Assembly: GCA_020634935.1 (NCBI GenBank) | Contig: JACKAT010000031.1 | Location: 1-63,290 of the forward strand | Direction of reading: 5' to 3' | From: Anaerolineales bacterium | Lineage (GTDB): Bacteria; Chloroflexota; Anaerolineae; 4572-78; J111 | DNA length: 63,290 nt | Translations under genes and position numbers: made by a program | Shown here: piece after piece, positions 26,061 through 34,543 of the stretch | Position numbering within the stretch: position 1 is the first letter of the stretch | How the letters are laid out: each line of letters starts with the position of its first letter | Notes under the pieces: model-generated | What the model saw: only the letters and a program-made list of their open reading frames with translations | Databases searched by the model: none | What the model was told of the DNA's origin: nothing

Positions 26061-26146
26061 ATTTTATTGCTCGATAGGTTGCTGTTTTTAGCCTCGGCTA
26101 TATCATGTAGACTTCATTTGACTACCGATTCGATGGGAGCCGTCTT

Positions 26147-26674
26147 ATGCATGTCGATGTGACAACGTACTATTTGGAGATGACCAACCCCCGGCAACTG
26201 CGCCCCAAACCCAGCAGCAACCCAAATTTCGAGATCAAACAAGTAGAAATCCCCCTGCCCGAGTTGAACCAATTTCTTTACACAACGGTGGGTAAAACGT
26301 GGTTTTGGACCAACCGGCTTAACTGGACCCTTCAGCAGTGGACCGCATGGGCCGATCGACCGGAACTCAAAACCTGGATCGGCTATTTATCGGGGACGCC
26401 GGCGGGATATTTTGAATTGGAAATCCAACCAGCTAATACGATTGAGGTCGCCTACTTTGGGCTTCTCCCCCGGTTTATCGGTCAGGGATTGGGAGGAGCG
26501 CTTTTATCGGCGGCTGTTGAGCGGGCCTGGGCTTTAAACGCGGTTCGGGTGTGGGTCCATACCTGTACGCTTGACCATCCGCAGGCTATGGCAAATTATC
26601 AGGCCCGCGGCTTTCGCATTTTTGCTCAAAACAACCATTCACAAGAATTGGCCGAACCCATTAACGGGAATTAG
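26147..26674 (+). CDS. GNAT-family N-acetyltransferase
   Basis: A 175-residue acetyl-CoA-dependent acetyltransferase. The acetyl-CoA loop is visible in PRFIGQGLGGALLSAAVERA (Q/R-x-x-G-x-G/A pattern), followed by VRVWVHTCTLDHPQAMANYQ and ARGFRIF, the usual motif A and B. The N-terminal part (WFWTNRLNWTLQQWTAWADR) is the acceptor side; the acceptor is not identifiable. The SD is GGGAG about 9 bases before the ATG. The next gene begins 5 bases after the stop, so the two are probably one transcript. Confidence 0.85.
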   Translation: MHVDVTTYYLEMTNPRQLRPKPSSNPNFEIKQVEIPLPELNQFLYTTVGKTWFWTNRLNWTLQQWTAWADRPELKTWIGYLSGTPAGYFELEIQPANTIEVAYFGLLPRFIGQGLGGALLSAAVERAWALNAVRVWVHTCTLDHPQAMANYQARGFRIFAQNNHSQELAEPINGN

Positions 26675-26679
26675 ACTCG

Positions 26680-27771
26680 ATGCAGGGTGTGGTAGCTGCT
26701 TTTTTGGTGACTTTGGGTATTAGTCAATTGGCGGCAACGGGGTTACAACTGCGGGGAGCCTCACTTGCTGGAGGCAAGCGATGGTTAGGTAGCCTCTTGG
26801 GATTAGGGCTGCTGATTTTGGGCGGCGTTATTTTGCCCGATTCATTTGTTGTTTTGCTCTGGGTCCCGATTTGTGGTTTGTTGGCTGTTGTTGTTCTTTT
26901 GTTAGGTGGCTCTTTTGTTTGGCCACCCCCCCACCCCAATCGGATATTCGATGCGAATCATCCCGTCCACGGTACCTGCCGTCGAGTCGAGATCGCCGAC
27001 GGCGACGACCAGATACCGGGCTATTGGCTGATGCCGCCAGGTGGCAGTCGGGCGGCGGTTTGTCTAGTCCACGGTGCCGGCGATACCAAAACATCATTCA
27101 AGTGGCGGCTGATTCGGGCTTTACTGGCTGAAGGGTTGGCCGTTCTGACCATCGATCTGCCTGGCCACGGTGACTATCGCCATCGCCTGCTAGCCTATCC
27201 CGAAGTCTTGACCACGGTTCCCGCCGCGCTTCGATTTCTACGGGTACAGCCGGGGATTCAGCGGGTGGGAGTAGTGGGTATCAGTTTGGGTGGGGGTATC
27301 GCCCTTCGATCCCTGGCTGAACGAACCGCTGCCGAGCCTGATCTAGCTGAAGCCCTGGTTATCCTGGAAACGCCCATTCGTCTGAACTTTAGTAAAGCGC
27401 TCTTCTATCGCGAGATGTGGAATACTTATTATGGCTCGCCTGTATTAAACTTGCTGCGGGAGATGTCGGTTAAGCAGGTGTGGGATATGTGGCATCAGGG
27501 TGGTTATCGAACCCGGCACAGTACCAGCAGCTTATTCACTCTGCTCGATCCCCTGGCGAGTATCAAACAGCTTAATCGCCTGCCGATTTTACTGGTCTAC
27601 AGCCGGCGCGATCGGGTTGCCCCGCCGGAGCACGCGCAGGCTATGTATCGAGCGGCGCCACAGGCAACTTTGATTGAAACAAAAAAGGCCAGCCACGTAG
27701 TGCTGACCTTGATCCCGACCGTAAATTGTCAGATAGCTAGCTGGCTGAAAGAGCAGCTAGCGGCAACTTGA
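26680..27771 (+). CDS. Membrane-anchored alpha/beta hydrolase
   Basis: 363 residues. Two to three N-terminal membrane helices (about 1-20, 35-50 and 52-85) precede a cytoplasmic or external hydrolase: AAVCLVHGAGDTKTSFKWR (oxyanion region), LTIDLPGHGDYRH, the nucleophile elbow VVGISLGGGIAL, the acid in YSRRDRVAPPE and the His in KASHVVLT. Fold and motifs fit serine esterases or dienelactone-hydrolase-like enzymes; the substrate is unknown. Cotranscribed with the upstream GNAT gene and convergent with the pentapeptide gene, with only 2 bases between the stops. Confidence 0.8.
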   Translation: MQGVVAAFLVTLGISQLAATGLQLRGASLAGGKRWLGSLLGLGLLILGGVILPDSFVVLLWVPICGLLAVVVLLLGGSFVWPPPHPNRIFDANHPVHGTCRRVEIADGDDQIPGYWLMPPGGSRAAVCLVHGAGDTKTSFKWRLIRALLAEGLAVLTIDLPGHGDYRHRLLAYPEVLTTVPAALRFLRVQPGIQRVGVVGISLGGGIALRSLAERTAAEPDLAEALVILETPIRLNFSKALFYREMWNTYYGSPVLNLLREMSVKQVWDMWHQGGYRTRHSTSSLFTLLDPLASIKQLNRLPILLVYSRRDRVAPPEHAQAMYRAAPQATLIETKKASHVVLTLIPTVNCQIASWLKEQLAAT

Positions 27772-27773
27772 GG

Positions 27774-28085
27774 TTAATAGTAGGTTCTGCCATCGGGCAT
27801 TATCGCCCCTTGCAGCTTGGCTCCATCCAGGATGGCCCCTTCCAAATTGGCCCCTTTCAGGTTCGCATTTCGTAAATCAGCATTGCTTAAGTCGGCGCTG
27901 CGCAGGCTGGCCTCTTCCAGATCGGCGCCGCGTAAGTCCGCGCCGCGCAAGTTGCTCCAGGCTAAATCCGCCTCACGTAGCAGCGCCCGGCTCAAATTGG
28001 CTTCGCTGAGATCGGCTCCAACCAGCCATAACGGGCCATTTGCCAAGTTGATCAATTGGTATAATTCTCTTTGAGAAAATTCCAT
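27774..28085 (-). CDS. Pentapeptide-repeat protein
   Basis: A 103-residue protein made almost entirely of A(D/N)L-x-x repeats (LSEANLSRALLREADLAWS, then NLRGADLRGADLEEASLRSA), which form a right-handed quadrilateral beta helix. Family members include DNA mimics such as gyrase inhibitors, but most have no known function and this one has no extra domain. The ATG has a GGAG about 6 bases upstream. It lies 18 bases after the 2H phosphoesterase stop on the same strand. Confidence 0.85.
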   Translation of the reverse strand: MEFSQRELYQLINLANGPLWLVGADLSEANLSRALLREADLAWSNLRGADLRGADLEEASLRSADLSNADLRNANLKGANLEGAILDGAKLQGAIMPDGRTYY

Positions 28086-28103
28086 CCGACTCCATCTGCT
28101 CCC

Positions 28104-28655
28104 TTAATTGATTTGTCTGCTTCTTCGAGCACCGGCTAGAGTAGCCTCTAAGGAAAATTTCTTTTGCAATTTCCAAGGCTGACCCGGTTGTTCCCAACGC
28201 CGCAACTCCAGATGCTTAACTCTGAATATAAATTGTGGTTCAAATCCTTGCAAATCTTGCCTGGCCTTTTCCTGCTCAGCCTGCTCAGTAAATTTTCCCA
28301 AAACGATATGGGGGAAATAATCCTTATCCTGGCCGGGACAATATTTCAAGGGACCTGTCAATAAATTTTCGCGAAGTTCTATTAGCACGTCTTTACCGGC
28401 CAGAGCCGGCAGGCGAATTTGATAATCGATATGCCGATAGGTATCCCATCCGGCAATCGAGACTTTAATCGGCGCGAATGTTTCTCCTACATTATGCAAA
28501 TGATTATAGAGTATCTGCGGTGGATCGGAAAATTCAAAAGGACTGAGGATACTGATATGTGGCGGCAGCACATGGGCTAGCGGATCATACCTTTGGCGGT
28601 GAGGATTAAGCGCAGTGGCCAGAGCTAGTGGTACGGGTGCAATTAACGTATACAT
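28104..28655 (-). CDS. 2H phosphoesterase (2'-5' RNA ligase family)
   Basis: The start is set at ATG 28655 with GGAG 9 bases upstream; a TTG five codons earlier is less likely. The 183-residue protein has the two-lobed LigT-like pattern with a first motif PPHISIL (H-x-S) and a second at FPHIVLGKF, where the expected Thr/Ser after H-x is Val. Family enzymes cleave or join 2'-5' and cyclic phosphate linkages in RNA or nucleotides. The changed second motif may reduce or alter activity. Same strand as the pentapeptide gene. Confidence 0.75.
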   Translation of the reverse strand: MYTLIAPVPLALATALNPHRQRYDPLAHVLPPHISILSPFEFSDPPQILYNHLHNVGETFAPIKVSIAGWDTYRHIDYQIRLPALAGKDVLIELRENLLTGPLKYCPGQDKDYFPHIVLGKFTEQAEQEKARQDLQGFEPQFIFRVKHLELRRWEQPGQPWKLQKKFSLEATLAGARRSRQIN

Positions 28656-28750
28656 AGAAACTATCTCCAAACGTAGGATGGATGGCGGCTGAGGCTGAGC
28701 GGCCAGACCTGCCGAGTCTAAGGCCGCTCTGAATTTAATTTCTATTTATT

Positions 28751-28873
28751 CAGGACTTACGCAGCCCCAAAGGTGACAGTCATTTGACCACGCTAAATCG
28801 ACCTATCTGAGCGACTCAGATGTTGATTTATTGACAATAAGTGACTGTCACCTGGGTTTTTGCGTAAGTCCTG
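28751..28873. repeat. Nested palindrome with CAGGACTTACGCA ends (family B)
   Basis: Outer arms CAGGACTTACGCA and TGCGTAAGTCCTG (13 bases, perfect) enclose AGGTGACAGTCA and TGACTGTCACCT, which enclose a third pair around TAAATC and GATTTA. It is a MITE-like element. A fragment of the outer arm recurs near 40163. Confidence 0.8.
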
Positions 28874-28928
28874 TTATTATAACATATTATCAAATTATAA
28901 GCTGGATCGAAAGAAAAGGTGAAGCTGG

Positions 28929-29630
28929 TTAAGGAGCCGGTATCCAGCCCTGCGAGATGGCATAAGCGGCTGACAGAGCAAACGTATTCGTCAACATATG
29001 CATCAAAATGGCAGGCCAAACGGAGCCGGAAACTTGATAAAGAAAGGCAAAGATAGTACCCAAGATAAAGATAGGCAGAATAGAGGTGGGGATAATGTGG
29101 GCCAGCGCAAAAAGCCCGGCGCTGGCCAGGGCCGCCTTAGGCCAACTCCAGCGTTTACGGAGACCGGCAAACACAAAGCCTCTAAAAAATATCTCCTCTA
29201 CTACCGGGGCAATGATAGCGCCTCCAAACAATAACATCAGGGGGAAACCGGTGTCCTGAAACATCGGCGCAATATCGGGCTGGATTTGTAAGCCAAATGT
29301 CGCTAATAGGGCCGCATAAATCATATTAAATAAGAAAGATAACGCCATAAGACCGCAACCCAGGCCAACTGCCTTGGGTTGAAAACTACGCAGCCCCAAA
29401 TCAGACCATTTGGCTCCATATTTGTAAATGGAGAAGTACCAGACAGGCGCCAGCAAGAATAGCGTGCCAACCACCACGATCAGACTCGGATCGATGAGCA
29501 GGCCGGCAAATTGGGCTAATCCGCCTAAGAGACTAATGGCCGTAATCCACACTACCGATAGGACCAGCGCCCAAATGACATCTTTGGGAGTCCACGGTGG
29601 ATCGCTAGGTATATTGAAATTGTTTTCCAT
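28929..29630 (-). CDS. CPBP-family intramembrane metalloprotease
   Basis: The start is taken at ATG 29630 (MENNFNIPSDPPWTPKDV); the longer frame begins with TTG and lacks an SD. The 233-residue multi-pass protein has the Abi/CPBP motifs APVVEEIFFRGFVFAGLRKR (E-E-x3-R), ALAHIIPTS and HMLTNTFALS, which carry the metal-binding Glu and His residues in the membrane. Members process prenylated or small peptides, or protect against bacteriocins; the target here is unknown. It stands alone between repeat elements. Confidence 0.85.
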   Translation of the reverse strand: MENNFNIPSDPPWTPKDVIWALVLSVVWITAISLLGGLAQFAGLLIDPSLIVVVGTLFLLAPVWYFSIYKYGAKWSDLGLRSFQPKAVGLGCGLMALSFLFNMIYAALLATFGLQIQPDIAPMFQDTGFPLMLLFGGAIIAPVVEEIFFRGFVFAGLRKRWSWPKAALASAGLFALAHIIPTSILPIFILGTIFAFLYQVSGSVWPAILMHMLTNTFALSAAYAISQGWIPAP

Positions 29631-29751
29631 GGGCGAAATAGTACCACGTATTAGATAACGTGAAAAGTGGAGATAGGCTTCAAACAAAAAGGCCGGAATA
29701 ATCCGACCTGATTCCTGCCACTCATTTCATTCAGAAAGGTCTACACTATGG

Positions 29752-29844
29752 TTGCACTTTTTTAGAAACCCGGTTTTTGAGGCAAAAAGCGCCTCTTTTT
29801 AACGCTAAAAACCGGGTTTCTGACCATAATACTTTAAAGTGCAA
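29752..29844. repeat. Inverted repeat with AGAAACCCGGTTTTT core
   Basis: TTGCACTTT / AAAGTGCAA ends enclose AGAAACCCGGTTTTT and AAAAACCGGGTTTCT, with an inner GAGGC-AAAAAGC-GCCTC hairpin. It lies between the FHA gene end and the protease gene and could act as a terminator. Confidence 0.75.
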
Positions 29845-29856
29845 AGGTAGTGAGGT

Positions 29857-30444
29857 CTATAAAAACCCCATAAAATAGATAATTAACCAGCCGCCCACCT
29901 GACTTCGACCGACAAACATACCTAATAGGGCGGCCAGAGCCACCAATAACCCTAAAATAGTCAGGCTCATACAGCCTAAAATGAACCAGGTATTCTTGTT
30001 AGCGATTGACACAGATAGAGGTGATGATAACTGACTTTGGGCTGCTACCGGTTTCGATTCAAAAAAGACGGGTTGATCGACAGTGGCTGGATCCACAACG
30101 CTGTTAGTAAACAAAAAATCCGTATCACCAATGCCGATTCGATCTTTATCTTTTAAGCGCGTTGGCTGTTTGATCAGCACCCCATTTAAGTAAGTGCCGT
30201 TCGCACTGCCCTCATCTTGCAAAATGAACGTGTTATGAGCTAGGCTGAGCTTGGCGTGGTGGCGCGAGACTTTTTGGTCAGATACAACAATGCTGTTTTC
30301 TCGATCCCGGCCTAAGTTGACTTCGCCTCGCAGGGGAAACGAATGACTAACCCGGCCATTAGAAAGCAGCACCAGGTAGGCCCTGATTTCCGGCTCTTGT
30401 AAAGTTAGTTCCTCACTGTCTTCGTCTGAGATATAGCGAACCAC
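29857..30444 (-). CDS. FHA-domain protein with C-terminal membrane anchor
   Basis: 195 residues from a GTG start with AGGTGG about 9 bases upstream. The forkhead-associated domain (about 25-115) reads LGRDRENSIVVSDQKVSRHH, AKLSLAHNTF and DEGSANGTYLNGV, with the Gly-Arg, Ser-Arg-His and Asn-Gly residues that bind phosphothreonine. A short linker leads to one or two C-terminal hydrophobic helices (WFILGCMSLTILGLLVALA and LIIYFMGFL). It probably recruits a Ser/Thr-phosphorylated partner to the membrane; no kinase gene is near. Divergent from the LPITS surface protein. Confidence 0.85.
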   Translation of the reverse strand: MVRYISDEDSEELTLQEPEIRAYLVLLSNGRVSHSFPLRGEVNLGRDRENSIVVSDQKVSRHHAKLSLAHNTFILQDEGSANGTYLNGVLIKQPTRLKDKDRIGIGDTDFLFTNSVVDPATVDQPVFFESKPVAAQSQLSSPLSVSIANKNTWFILGCMSLTILGLLVALAALLGMFVGRSQVGGWLIIYFMGFL

Positions 30445-30494
30445 GGAATTTTACCACCTATTTCTCGCATTGTTCGATTTTGTAATATTAATAC

Positions 30495-30523
30495 TTGACC
30501 ATAATGAAGAATACGGTTATTAT
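30495..30523 (+). promoter_or_regulatory. Sigma-70-type promoter for the LPITS protein gene
   Basis: TTGACC (30495-30500) and TATTAT (30518-30523) are spaced 17 bases apart, about 60 bases ahead of the following coding region. Confidence 0.6.
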
Positions 30524-30584
30524 ATGAAAAAGGCACAAATTGCCCAAAAATTCATGACCGTGTAGAAATATGGGAGATTGAGCC

Positions 30585-31154
30585 ATTTCATCGGATGAAA
30601 TAGAATATACAGAATCAAATAACCGTTTGTTCATACTTATCGCTATAGCGTTAATCGGGTTGATCTGTATCGGGTTGGTGGGGCTTGGCGGCGCACTTTT
30701 TTTCGCCCAATCCAAGCGGGCACAGGAAATAGCAATCGCACAGACGGCGGCAGTTCCACCCACCGTGGTCCCGCCCACCGATACTCCCACATCAACCATT
30801 ACCCCTACCCCTACCTTCACCCCTGAACCTACTGCCACCAGTACCACTGTCGTTAGCGCTCAAACGGTCGCTCAAGTTGAGGAACCCGCCCCTGCTGAAG
30901 AACCTTCCGAAGGTGATGCGGGTGAGGCAGGTAACACAGCCCAGGTAACACCAACTAATACGATGGTGGTCCCGCCAACCTCACCTGGCGGCGAGTCGGG
31001 ATCGGCAGCGGTATCTACGCCCGCAGCGCCATCAGAAGTCATGCCATCAAGCGGCGGTGTTTTACCGATCACAAGTCATAATTATCTGCTTTGGATTAGT
31101 GGTAGTTTAGTGGTCGTTTTGCTTGTTTATGGGGTATTCTATCGCACCAAATAA
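30585..31154 (+). CDS. Small surface protein, Thr/Pro stalk, LPITS tail; start uncertain
   Basis: The frame is open from 30582. The first usual start in it is TTG 30627, but that begins inside the membrane helix. An in-frame ATT at 30585 with GGGAG 8 bases before it would give ISSDEIEYTESNNRLFILIA, matching the charged pre-helix seen in the LPVTG protein (NRRVILIALL). An ATG at 30570 is in frame but hits TGA at codon 4. The protein (about 189 residues) has one N-terminal helix, a Thr/Pro/Glu-rich stalk, and a C-terminal LPITS, hydrophobic helix and short basic end (YRTK). No enzymatic domain. It may be a cell-wall-attached spacer or a decayed surface protein. A terminator follows. Confidence 0.6.
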   Translation: MSSDEIEYTESNNRLFILIAIALIGLICIGLVGLGGALFFAQSKRAQEIAIAQTAAVPPTVVPPTDTPTSTITPTPTFTPEPTATSTTVVSAQTVAQVEEPAPAEEPSEGDAGEAGNTAQVTPTNTMVVPPTSPGGESGSAAVSTPAAPSEVMPSSGGVLPITSHNYLLWISGSLVVVLLVYGVFYRTK

Positions 31155-31195
31155 TGGGCGCGAACCTACAATATAAATACACAAAAAATTGAAAG

Positions 31196-31226
31196 AGCGG
31201 CATTCTTAACGAATGCCGCTTTTTTT
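31196..31226 (+). terminator. Rho-independent terminator
   Basis: AGCGGCATTC and GAATGCCGCT form a perfect 10-base stem with a TTAAC loop, followed by a run of T. It ends the LPITS gene; the minus-strand receiver gene stops 20 bases beyond it. Confidence 0.9.
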
Positions 31227-31245
31227 GCCAAAAGAGAACCCGTTA

Positions 31246-31611
31246 TTAATCCTTAAGATATCTGCCGATCGTCGTCAAAAGCCGGTTAAGGTCAACCGGT
31301 TTGGTGAAATGTTCATTAGCCCCGGCAGCTAAGGCTCGCTCTTTATGCTTGGCGCTGGCCCAAGCCGAAATCGCAATAATGGGGATGGCTTGGGTCTTAT
31401 CTTCAGAGCGAATCACTTTAATAGCTTCAAATCCGTCCATTTTTGGCATGCGCAGGTCCATTAAAATCAAATCTGGCAGCCAAGATTGGGCTTTTTCCAC
31501 GCCTTCCAGGCCATCACTGGCCACGGCTACTTCAAATCCATTTAGCTCTAACATTTGAGCTAAAATATCTCGCTGGGCTGGATGATCCTCTACATATAAT
31601 ACTTTTGGCAC
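31246..31611 (-). CDS. Stand-alone response-regulator receiver
   Basis: A 121-residue CheY-like protein from a GTG start with GGAG 8 bases upstream. It reads VLYVEDHPAQRDIL, then LPDLILMDLRMPKMDGFEAI with phosphoacceptor Asp52, then IPIIAISAWA and HFTKPVDLNRLL with the conserved Lys. No output domain is present, so it acts as a phosphorelay intermediate or binds a partner. No kinase gene is adjacent. It is clearly distinct from the receivers of the TIR operon, which lack the LMDLRMP pattern. Confidence 0.9.
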   Translation of the reverse strand: MPKVLYVEDHPAQRDILAQMLELNGFEVAVASDGLEGVEKAQSWLPDLILMDLRMPKMDGFEAIKVIRSEDKTQAIPIIAISAWASAKHKERALAAGANEHFTKPVDLNRLLTTIGRYLKD

Positions 31612-31937
31612 TGAATGTACTCCGGTTCCGCTTATTTCGATTTTGTTAACCCGAGTCGCTACTAGGTGACAGCCACATTGAGCAAATGATGACGAATAAA
31701 GACTTATATGATTGAATTTACATCTTTTAAGTCACTGCCAGCTTGCGGCGAACTCAGATATTTAGGGGTCTCTGGTGGAAATAGATAATACCCTTTATCG
31801 GGGTAATTATGTCAGGATCCATAAATTTAGACTGTTATTGATTGTAACAAATTCAAACAATTTTTTCAAGACTAACACAACTATATAACGTTGTCAAACC
31901 CAACTGGTTTTATGTTACGGGCTCTAATTTAAGCCGA
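31612..31937. other. Intergenic region with weak family-B-like hairpin
   Basis: No gene seen. AGGTGACAGCCAC (31664) and AAGTCACTGCCAGC (about 31728) form a degenerate version of the GTGACTGGCACTT hairpins. The receiver promoter should be here; the remainder is AT-rich. Confidence 0.5.
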
Positions 31938-32597
31938 TTATGGCGAAAGGCGCTGAATAACCCAACTATCGTCACTCTGCCGTACGTAACGAAAACGGTC
32001 GTGTAGGCGGCTGGGTTGCCCTTGCCAAAACTCGATCATATCCGGTAATAACTGATACCCCCCCCAATACAAAGGCCGAGGAATTTCTTTACCTTTAAAT
32101 TCGGCTTCAAATTCCTTTACTTCCACCTCTAATTCGGCTCGACTACGCAGGACCTGGCTTTGCTTTGAAGCCCACGCCCCGATTTTGCTGCCCTCCGGCC
32201 GGCTCTTGAAGTAGCTATCAGACTCCTCGCTCGACACCCGGCTAACCGAGCCGGTAATCCGTACCTGTCGGTGTAAGGCCGCCCAGTAAAATGTCAGCGC
32301 GGCATGCGGATTTTCAGCTAGTTCTCGCCCTTTTTGGCTCTGGTAGTTTGTATAAAACACAAAGCCGCGCTCATCGTAATCCCGGAGCAGGACTGTTCTG
32401 GCCGACGGGACGCCATCGACAGTGGCCGTAGCCAGAGTCATGGCCTGGGGTTCGATGATATCGGCGGCGATAGCTTCATCGAGCCACAGTTTGAACTGTT
32501 CGAGCGGATTCGGCTTTAGGGTATTTCGCCGCAGCGCGGGACTTTCATACTCGATCCGCCGATCGGTTACCGAAAGGTTATTCTCTGAGATGCTCAT
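31938..32597 (-). CDS. pdxH: Pyridoxamine 5'-phosphate oxidase
   Basis: A 219-residue FMN enzyme that makes pyridoxal 5'-phosphate. Visible signatures: EPQAMTLATATVDGVPSART, VLLRDYDERGFVFYTNYQS, QKGRELAENPHAALTFYW, VRITGSVSRVS and the C-terminal WGGYQLLPDMIEFWQG then RLHDRFRYV. Full length for the family. The SD is GAAGG about 7 bases before the ATG. The start lies 14 bases after the heme A synthase stop, so the two form a transcript. Confidence 0.95.
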   Translation of the reverse strand: MSISENNLSVTDRRIEYESPALRRNTLKPNPLEQFKLWLDEAIAADIIEPQAMTLATATVDGVPSARTVLLRDYDERGFVFYTNYQSQKGRELAENPHAALTFYWAALHRQVRITGSVSRVSSEESDSYFKSRPEGSKIGAWASKQSQVLRSRAELEVEVKEFEAEFKGKEIPRPLYWGGYQLLPDMIEFWQGQPSRLHDRFRYVRQSDDSWVIQRLSP

Positions 32598-32611
32598 CGA
32601 GTACCTTCTTC

Positions 32612-33571
32612 CTACCCGGCTAGGGATACAGCGCGACGGATTGGCTCACCTTGGGAGATGCGCTGCGCAAACGCCGCCGCCATAAAAAGAACGAAAACAA
32701 TTAAGACTAGATCAGCTAATAAAAGATGGATTAGTTGCAGCCAGATGGGCGCTAACAACACCACATTAAAAGCCCCAACGAACAATTGAATGACATACAG
32801 GCCGGTCAGCCCTCTTGTCAACTGTCTAGTGGCTGGCGTCGATCGATAAAAGTTAAATAAATGGGCAATCGAAATAAGATAAGCCCCCACCACGATCGCT
32901 AATATCGGGTGGTAAAGCCGCAAGCGAACCAGAAAGTGGGCTGTCGGCGAAAACTTTTCTCGTAGACCCTCAATTAGCGAGGTAGCCGGAAAGAGCGTGT
33001 CGCCCAGCGCGGTCACCGCCCCGCTGGCTCCCAAAAACAAAATCGCCACAAATCCGGCCCAGATGGCCCACCCCAGCCAGCCTTGCCCGCGCCATTGCAC
33101 CGGCTGCCCGCCCGACGCCCACCAGGCCGTCAACGTCAGCACGCTTAACAGCAAAAAGGTATTAACCAAATGTAACGCCCCTACTACCGCTCTGGTACCC
33201 GAGTCGTTATAGGCGACCAGTTCAAACAGCACCAACCCGGCGCCCAGCAAGGCTTCAAGAACCAGGAAACCCAACGACAACTTAGCCCCCAGCCGAACCA
33301 CGTGGCCTTTGGGATAGCTGCGCAGAGCCCACACCAGCAAAATCACTACAGCGATCAGCGCTAGCCCGCTGGTTATGCGGTGGGTAAACTCAATCAGCGT
33401 GGCTGTTTGGGCCGACCAGGGAATAACCTCGCCGTTGCAAGACGGCCAATGGCTGCCACAGCCCGCGCCGGAGCCGGTAGCTCGTACAAATGCCCCCCAC
33501 AAAATAACGAAAATGTTGAGCAAGAGCGTTCCCCAAGCGAACGCCGCATATCGATTGATGCGAATCTGCAT
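32612..33571 (-). CDS. ctaA: Heme A synthase
   Basis: A 319-residue multi-pass membrane protein of the CtaA/COX15 family, which oxidises the heme O methyl group to make heme A. It has about eight hydrophobic helices, an N-terminal loop with a Cys pair (RATGSGAGCGSHWPSCNGEV) and conserved heme-ligand His in IEFTHRITSG, AVVGALHLVN, RLYHPILAIVVG and QLIHLLLADLV. It implies an aa3-type terminal oxidase and aerobic respiration. AGGAAG precedes the ATG. pdxH follows on the same strand. Confidence 0.9.
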   Translation of the reverse strand: MQIRINRYAAFAWGTLLLNIFVILWGAFVRATGSGAGCGSHWPSCNGEVIPWSAQTATLIEFTHRITSGLALIAVVILLVWALRSYPKGHVVRLGAKLSLGFLVLEALLGAGLVLFELVAYNDSGTRAVVGALHLVNTFLLLSVLTLTAWWASGGQPVQWRGQGWLGWAIWAGFVAILFLGASGAVTALGDTLFPATSLIEGLREKFSPTAHFLVRLRLYHPILAIVVGAYLISIAHLFNFYRSTPATRQLTRGLTGLYVIQLFVGAFNVVLLAPIWLQLIHLLLADLVLIVFVLFMAAAFAQRISQGEPIRRAVSLAG

Positions 33572-33678
33572 GGTTTGTCTTCCTAATCTACTGGCAACGT
33601 CTCAATAAATAGGGTCATATCATAGCTTAATATGAGCAAACAACCAAGTTTTACCTTGATTGTGACAAATTTCTCAGG

Positions 33679-34464
33679 TTAAAACAACTGTCCTTGCTGG
33701 GGGATTTCGGGATAGCTAGTTTCCAGACCGATCATCTCTTTAAATCGATTGCACGTCCGGGGCGAATGGCCGGAGTAGTCGTTGTTGAAGAAACCGTAAA
33801 TGGTTTCAAAGCGGTTTAGTTGCGGCTGAAGTTGATCGATCCACCAGCGCAGTTGGGGGGTGACATCGATCTGTTCCTGACCTTTGTACGCAAATTGACC
33901 GTGCTGCCCCAGCCAGCGAATATACAGAAAATCGGTCGTCGGGACAACCTGCTTAGGTACATCGACATATTCGGTTGAGACCCAACCCATTTGATGCGCT
34001 GCCAACAGCGCCGCGGTTTGAGGAGTAAACCAGGATGCGTGCCGAAATTCAACCGCATAGCGCCACTCCGCCGGCAGCGCGGCGATAAAAGCGTTAACCG
34101 TATCGATTTCTCCTACGGTCAAACTGGGCGGAAGTTGGATCAATATCGGCCCTAACTTGTCGCCCAGCAGGCTCATTGTCTCCAGAAATGTCATCATCGG
34201 CTCTATCGCGCCGGCTAGACGCAAGTCGTGGGTAATCTGGCGCGGCGTTTTGACGCCGAATTTGAAGCCGGGCGGCGCGGTCATCGCCCACTGTTGCACC
34301 CGTTCCGGCGGCGGTGTGCCGTAAAACGTCGAGTCCAATTCGACGCTGTTAAAGATTTGGCTGTAGTGCGCCAAATACTGCCGGGCGGCAATTCCAGGTG
34401 GATAGAAAACCCCATTCCAATCTTTGTAACTAAACCCCACCGTGCCTAAATACCACTGAACCAA
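33679..34464 (-). CDS. DUF72-family protein
   Basis: A 261-residue TIM-barrel-like DUF72 protein. The TTG start with GAGG about 6 bases before it is preferred because no ATG precedes the conserved opening YLGTVGFSYKDWNGVFYPPG. Other conserved blocks are FNSVELDSTFYGTPP, FGVKTPRQITHD, LGPILIQLPPSL, YAVEFRHASWF, DFLYIRWLGQHG and the C-terminal FFNNDYSGHSPRTCNRF. The function of the family is unknown. It is divergent from the SDR gene. Confidence 0.9.
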   Translation of the reverse strand: MVQWYLGTVGFSYKDWNGVFYPPGIAARQYLAHYSQIFNSVELDSTFYGTPPPERVQQWAMTAPPGFKFGVKTPRQITHDLRLAGAIEPMMTFLETMSLLGDKLGPILIQLPPSLTVGEIDTVNAFIAALPAEWRYAVEFRHASWFTPQTAALLAAHQMGWVSTEYVDVPKQVVPTTDFLYIRWLGQHGQFAYKGQEQIDVTPQLRWWIDQLQPQLNRFETIYGFFNNDYSGHSPRTCNRFKEMIGLETSYPEIPQQGQLF

Positions 34465-34543
34465 GGCTAGCCTCTTTTCTTAACCTTATTTCCACTTTGG
34501 TGTATTATACCCCATATCGACATCCTGGCGAGAAAACTAACGA

